From Nitrososphaerales archaeon TH5896 (GTDB taxonomy: Archaea; Thermoproteota; Nitrososphaeria; Nitrososphaerales; Nitrososphaeraceae), in NCBI GenBank assembly GCA_014523625.1, contig JAATVP010000028.1:1-10072 (forward strand): a stretch of 10,072 nt of DNA, written 5' to 3'. The translations under genes and the position numbers were made by a program. Within the stretch, counting starts at the first letter, position 1, and each line of letters begins with the position of its first letter. Below the pieces are notes generated by a model. That model was not told the DNA's origin. It did not search any database and saw nothing but the letters and a program-made list of their open reading frames with translations. Shown one piece after another: positions 7,282-10,072 of the stretch.

Positions 7282-8154
7282 CTACCGGGATATGCAGTGA
7301 GATGGAATCTTCTGCCACTTTGCTATAAGTGCCTCTGGACGGATGTGTAGTTCTTCCTCATTTAGTCTCGTGAGTGCAAGTTTCACATAATCCTCAATTA
7401 TCTCAATTCCAATATAGTGACGTCCAAAATGAGATGCGACTTTCGTGGTTTGTCCGCTACCGTTGAACGGATCCAGAACTGTATCCCCCTTGTATGAATA
7501 TAGCTTCATTAATCTGTATGGAATTTCTTCAGGAAATGGGCAGGGATGACGTATGTAGCCTGGAGGAATTGGAGCTATATGCCAAATGGAATTAGCAATT
7601 TCCTTCGTCCACTCTTCGTGAGTAGCCGGCAAGGCTTCCTTCCTTCTTCTTCCTACGGATACGTCACCCTTTCTCAAGACAAGGATGAACTCGTGCATAA
7701 TATTAGCCCTGAAATACTTTGGATATGGGTTGATCACGAATGACCCGTACCTGTTGGTGCCACCAGTAACCTTATGCCAAATAATCTCCTCATGCAGATG
7801 CCAGTTACCAAAAGGGTGAACAAGTTTAGAAAGTAGCATATGTGGCAGAGGCAAGATGGTTCCATTTACCACTTCATTTCCTATTACTATACAACAGTAT
7901 CCACCTTCTTTGGTTGCCCGGTAGATCTTTTCATTAAAGATTTCTTGCATCTCAATTAGATACTGATCTGTTTCTACCTGGCGCTTGCCTCTGTAGTATC
8001 CCCCTGTTCCAGAGGCGTGCATGCCATAATCGATTGCGTTTCTGTAAGGTGGTGAAGTAACTGTCACTTGAATTGAACCTTCTGGGATGCATGACAAAAC
8101 ATTCTTACAATCACCTGCAATAATATCATCCAATGGATTCTTCTGAACTAGCAT
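7282..8154 (-). CDS. DNA methyltransferase, beta class, probably cytosine-N4
   Basis: SAM-dependent, sequence-specific DNA methyltransferase of the N6_N4_Mtase (PF01555) family. The product is 290 aa from the ATG at 8154; an in-frame TTG at 8190 would add 12 residues. Motif order is permuted. A GDC segment (14-16) and catalytic motif IV TSPPY (33-37) come first, then a central region with WH (126-127, 191-192) that may hold target recognition, then HPCPFPEEIPYRLM (203-216), and finally SAM-binding motif I DPFNGSGQT (228-236) with GIE (249-251). This order is beta class, and SPPY is more usual in N4-cytosine than N6-adenine enzymes. No restriction endonuclease gene is visible nearby, so it looks solitary within the window. 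It sits among aromatic biosynthesis genes with gaps of 82 and 139 bp on either side, as expected for an inserted, separately transcribed gene. The recognition site cannot be inferred. Confidence 0.88.
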   Translation of the reverse strand: MLVQKNPLDDIIAGDCKNVLSCIPEGSIQVTVTSPPYRNAIDYGMHASGTGGYYRGKRQVETDQYLIEMQEIFNEKIYRATKEGGYCCIVIGNEVVNGTILPLPHMLLSKLVHPFGNWHLHEEIIWHKVTGGTNRYGSFVINPYPKYFRANIMHEFILVLRKGDVSVGRRRKEALPATHEEWTKEIANSIWHIAPIPPGYIRHPCPFPEEIPYRLMKLYSYKGDTVLDPFNGSGQTTKVASHFGRHYIGIEIIEDYVKLALTRLNEEELHIRPEALIAKWQKIPSHCISR

Positions 8155-8197
8155 ATAGCAGTCTACTTTAACCGTGTGGTGATATTCCAAATGCTTT

Positions 8198-8215
8198 AAA
8201 AAAATGGACTCTCCA
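8198..8215 (-). terminator. Oligo-T terminator after DHQ synthase, possibly overlapping the methyltransferase promoter
   Basis: On the minus strand, 22 nt past the DHQ synthase TAG, a short inverted repeat (TGGA-GAG-TCCA, 8205-8215) runs into TTTTTTT (8204-8198). Oligo-T alone can stop archaeal RNA polymerase, so termination here is plausible although the stem is only 4 bp. The same AT-rich stretch (TTTAAAGC, 8192-8199) could serve as a TATA box giving a start near 8170 for the methyltransferase ATG at 8154. Both readings are inferences. Confidence 0.4.
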
Positions 8216-8236
8216 AGGTATTATTATTTACACAAT

Positions 8237-9298
8237 CTATTTCTCTAATACATATTCCGAAACTTCCATTCCAAAATGTCTTCCTGAGCTCGGCTGAACA
8301 ACTCCTAGTACCAAGTCGCCAACCTTCAAATCGGTGACTGGAATCAATGAATCATCCTCCCCTATCAACTGAATCGTTTCTGCGTTTTGAAGAATTACAG
8401 TCCCTCTCTGACCGTTCGATTCGCCCACAATCATAGTGAGGGGTCTTGTTTCAATTTTTGAGCGGCCAACAGTAACGACTCTGACTTTCCCCCCTTTACC
8501 AATAACAAGCACTTCAGATCCTGATTCTATCTCTGAGAGGTATTTTGTCTTCTTGCCAGGGACCAAGGTATAACAATAAACAGCGCCAGCATTGACCCTA
8601 AATGGTCGCGGTGATGTAAATGAAGAGCCTTGAGATTCGTTATGTATTAGAAAAAGGAAATTCGATCTGCTACCCACCAAGACCCCCTCTCCCATTCCTA
8701 GGATTGATGCCGTATCAATACAGACGCGTTCTCCTACTCCAACCTCTCTTACTTCTTCTATCTTTAATTTACTAATGTTCAAATTAGAAGGATCCATCAA
8801 CCTCGTAGCACCTTCTATGTCATTTGGGTCTCTGGTTGTTAATATCACTCCATCCACTCCGAGCTCTAAAACAGAGAAGAGGGTCCTTATCTCGGTAGAA
8901 CTTGATGCAGGAGCGTAAATCTTCGTGTTTGTCCTCTGCAAAGTTGCTATCACGTTTTCGAGTGGTATGATTCTCCAATCTTGTGTGTCTACGATTATAA
9001 AGTTGGCACCAGCTTCGGCAGCTTTGAGAATTTGATCTAAATCATTGTTGCTCTCTATCCTTTTGTAAAATCCTTTGACCTTCTCAGGGTCACTAAACTT
9101 TCGAAGTTGCTCAATCTCTCGAAATACTACATAATCTGCTTGAGTAGATTCATACATTGTCTTGGCAGTTGAACCGGATAATTGCTCTGGATTCGCATAG
9201 ACAATATGCTGACCTGGAATGGATTTGAGAAATCGACTAACCTCAATTTCGTTGGAATCCGGCCTAATGATTAATATCTTGTTCTTATTTGTATGCAG
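8237..9298 (-). CDS. aroB': 3-dehydroquinate synthase type II (archaeal DHQS); start codon non-canonical
   Basis: NAD-dependent oxidative deamination and cyclisation of 2-amino-3,7-dideoxyheptulosonate to 3-dehydroquinate, the second step of the archaeal route. Recognisable segments, numbered from the internal ATG at 9157, are DWRIIPLENVIATL (61-74), GERVCIDTASILGMGEGVLV (143-162), RPFRVNAGAVY (184-194), PGKKTKYLSEI (201-211), ILQNAETIQL (257-266) and RHFGMEVSEYVLEK at the C-terminus. From that ATG it would be 306 aa, about 50 short of the family. The same frame stays open upstream and encodes a plausible first strand (KNKILIIRP) followed by family-like sequence, but the open segment between a TGA at 9302-9304 and 9157 contains no ATG, GTG or TTG. 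I extend it to the CTG at 9298 (353 aa), which has GAGG 7 nt upstream at 9306-9309. ATA at 9277 (346 aa) is an alternative. It overlaps the ADH synthase gene by 14 nt in the +1 frame. Confidence 0.85.
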   Translation of the reverse strand: MHTNKNKILIIRPDSNEIEVSRFLKSIPGQHIVYANPEQLSGSTAKTMYESTQADYVVFREIEQLRKFSDPEKVKGFYKRIESNNDLDQILKAAEAGANFIIVDTQDWRIIPLENVIATLQRTNTKIYAPASSSTEIRTLFSVLELGVDGVILTTRDPNDIEGATRLMDPSNLNISKLKIEEVREVGVGERVCIDTASILGMGEGVLVGSRSNFLFLIHNESQGSSFTSPRPFRVNAGAVYCYTLVPGKKTKYLSEIESGSEVLVIGKGGKVRVVTVGRSKIETRPLTMIVGESNGQRGTVILQNAETIQLIGEDDSLIPVTDLKVGDLVLGVVQPSSGRHFGMEVSEYVLEK

Positions 9299-10072
9299 AA
9301 ATCATCCTCGCCTCTTCAGGTGTTTTTCCAGATATGACAATATCTGTTAGTAATTTAATGATCATGAAGGGGTCCTTATGCTGAAAAATGTTTCGACCAA
9401 ACGTAATCCCTTTTGCTCCAGCTTCCATTGCGTCATAACACAGCTGCATGATTTCTGCATCACTAGTTGCCTTAGGACCGCCAGCAATTACTATTGGTAC
9501 CGGACAGGATTGAATTACGGTTCTAAATGAGTCGATATCCCCTGTGTATACAGTTTTTACCATATCAGCACCCCCTTCTGCACCTATCCTGGCAGCATGT
9601 GCGACAATCCCTGGATCATGTGGGTCTTTAACGTTTTCTCCTCTAGGATACATCATAGCAATCAATGGAACACTCCATTCATCACATTGGTCAGAGATGG
9701 TCCCTAATTTCTGCAGCATCTCTGGTTCTTCTTTGGAACCAATATTCAGATGGATGGATACTGCATCGGCACCAAGCCTGATAACCTCTTCCACACTGCC
9801 TATGAGCATCTTTCTGTTTGGCGAAGGTCCTAATACCGTGCTAGCCGAGAGGTGAGCGATCAATCCTATTTTAGGAGGCCTTGGCATTGATTTTATGATC
9901 CCTTTGTTAATTAGGACGCAAGTCAATCCTGCGTCCTGATAATCATATATGACTCTGTGAACATCTTCCAAGCCAGATATTGGACCATTAGTAATTCCAT
10001 GATCCATTGGAATACATACCATTTTCCCATCCCTTAAGATCCGGTTGAGTCTAATGTCCCTACCAAAGACCA
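9285..10072 (-). CDS. aroA': 2-amino-3,7-dideoxy-D-threo-hept-6-ulosonate synthase (ADH synthase), 5' end cut off by window edge
   Basis: First enzyme of the archaeal shikimate route: an aldolase-type transaldolase joining L-aspartate semialdehyde to a 6-deoxy-5-ketofructose phosphate to form ADH. It is a class I fructose-bisphosphate aldolase relative with a TIM barrel. The frame extends past the ATG at 10022 to the right edge and reads GRDIRLNRILRDGK just before it, the usual family N-terminus, so 10022 is internal and only about ten residues are missing. Counting from the ATG at 10022, Asp7 in PMDHG, Tyr125 in MMYPRG and the Schiff-base Lys156 in DMVKTVYTGD correspond to the catalytic Asp, Tyr and Lys of the Methanocaldococcus enzyme. 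IAGGPK (179-184) and GITFGRNIFQ (205-214) are the phosphate-binding ends of the last strands. The gene ends with TAA inside the 5' extension of the DHQ synthase frame. Confidence 0.93.
   Translation of the reverse strand, partial: VFGRDIRLNRILRDGKMVCIPMDHGITNGPISGLEDVHRVIYDYQDAGLTCVLINKGIIKSMPRPPKIGLIAHLSASTVLGPSPNRKMLIGSVEEVIRLGADAVSIHLNIGSKEEPEMLQKLGTISDQCDEWSVPLIAMMYPRGENVKDPHDPGIVAHAARIGAEGGADMVKTVYTGDIDSFRTVIQSCPVPIVIAGGPKATSDAEIMQLCYDAMEAGAKGITFGRNIFQHKDPFMIIKLLTDIVISGKTPEEARMISAYK

Noticed and set aside
7102..7350. Plus-strand open frame of 82 codons spanning the 139-bp gap, a possible small gene
   Set aside because: It overlaps the ends of both aroD and the methyltransferase antisense, has no recognisable domain or ribosome binding site, and the gap portion looks like promoter sequence on the other strand.
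7282..8190. Complete restriction-modification system
   Set aside because: Only a methyltransferase is present; both neighbours are unambiguous shikimate pathway enzymes and no nuclease-like ORF is visible.
9544..9855. Plus-strand open frame of 103 codons inside ADH synthase
   Set aside because: Antisense to the core of a well-conserved enzyme gene including its catalytic Tyr and Lys region.

Overview
The window is a piece of an archaeal chromosome given over almost entirely to aromatic amino acid biosynthesis. Ten protein-coding genes all lie on the minus strand, so the window reads right to left in transcription order. The archaeal assignment rests on enzyme types. The early pathway uses an aldolase-type ADH synthase and a type II 3-dehydroquinate synthase instead of DAHP synthase and bacterial AroB, and shikimate is phosphorylated by a GHMP-fold kinase instead of bacterial AroK. 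The type I dehydratase, the chorismate mutase-aminotransferase fusion, moderate GC (low to mid 40s percent by eye) and the compact gene order recall Nitrososphaerota (Thaumarchaeota). That lineage call is an inference.

Layout in transcription order: ADH synthase (9285 to past the right edge, missing only its first few codons); 3-dehydroquinate synthase II (8237 to about 9298, with no ordinary start codon); a solitary beta-class DNA methyltransferase (7282-8154, or to 8190); 3-dehydroquinate dehydratase (6441-7142); shikimate dehydrogenase (5603-6436); shikimate kinase (4752-5606); EPSP synthase (3458-4759); chorismate synthase (2238-3353); a chorismate mutase-aminotransferase fusion (848-2227); and a TyrA-type prephenate dehydrogenase (851 to past the left edge).

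Together these genes cover every step from the archaeal six-carbon precursor through 3-dehydroquinate, 3-dehydroshikimate, shikimate, shikimate-3-phosphate, EPSP, chorismate and prephenate to the tyrosine branch, and gene order nearly follows reaction order. Genes are tightly packed: 4-bp ATGA overlaps at aroE/aroK and fusion/tyrA, an 8-bp overlap at aroK/aroA, a 4-bp gap at aroD/aroE, and a 10-bp gap at aroC/fusion. Three larger gaps, of 104, 139 and 82 bp, hold TATA-like boxes or an oligo-T stop signal and probably divide the cluster into transcription units: ADHS-DHQS; methyltransferase; aroD-aroE-aroK-aroA; aroC-fusion-tyrA.

The points most worth following up are the missing conventional start of the DHQ synthase (CTG or ATA initiation, +1 frameshift fusion to ADH synthase, or a sequence error), the lone DNA methyltransferase inside a metabolic cluster, and a Glu-to-Gln change at a catalytic-site position of the dehydratase. 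I found no RNA genes, mobile elements, CRISPR arrays or sizeable repeats. No stretch over 300 bases lacks a gene.
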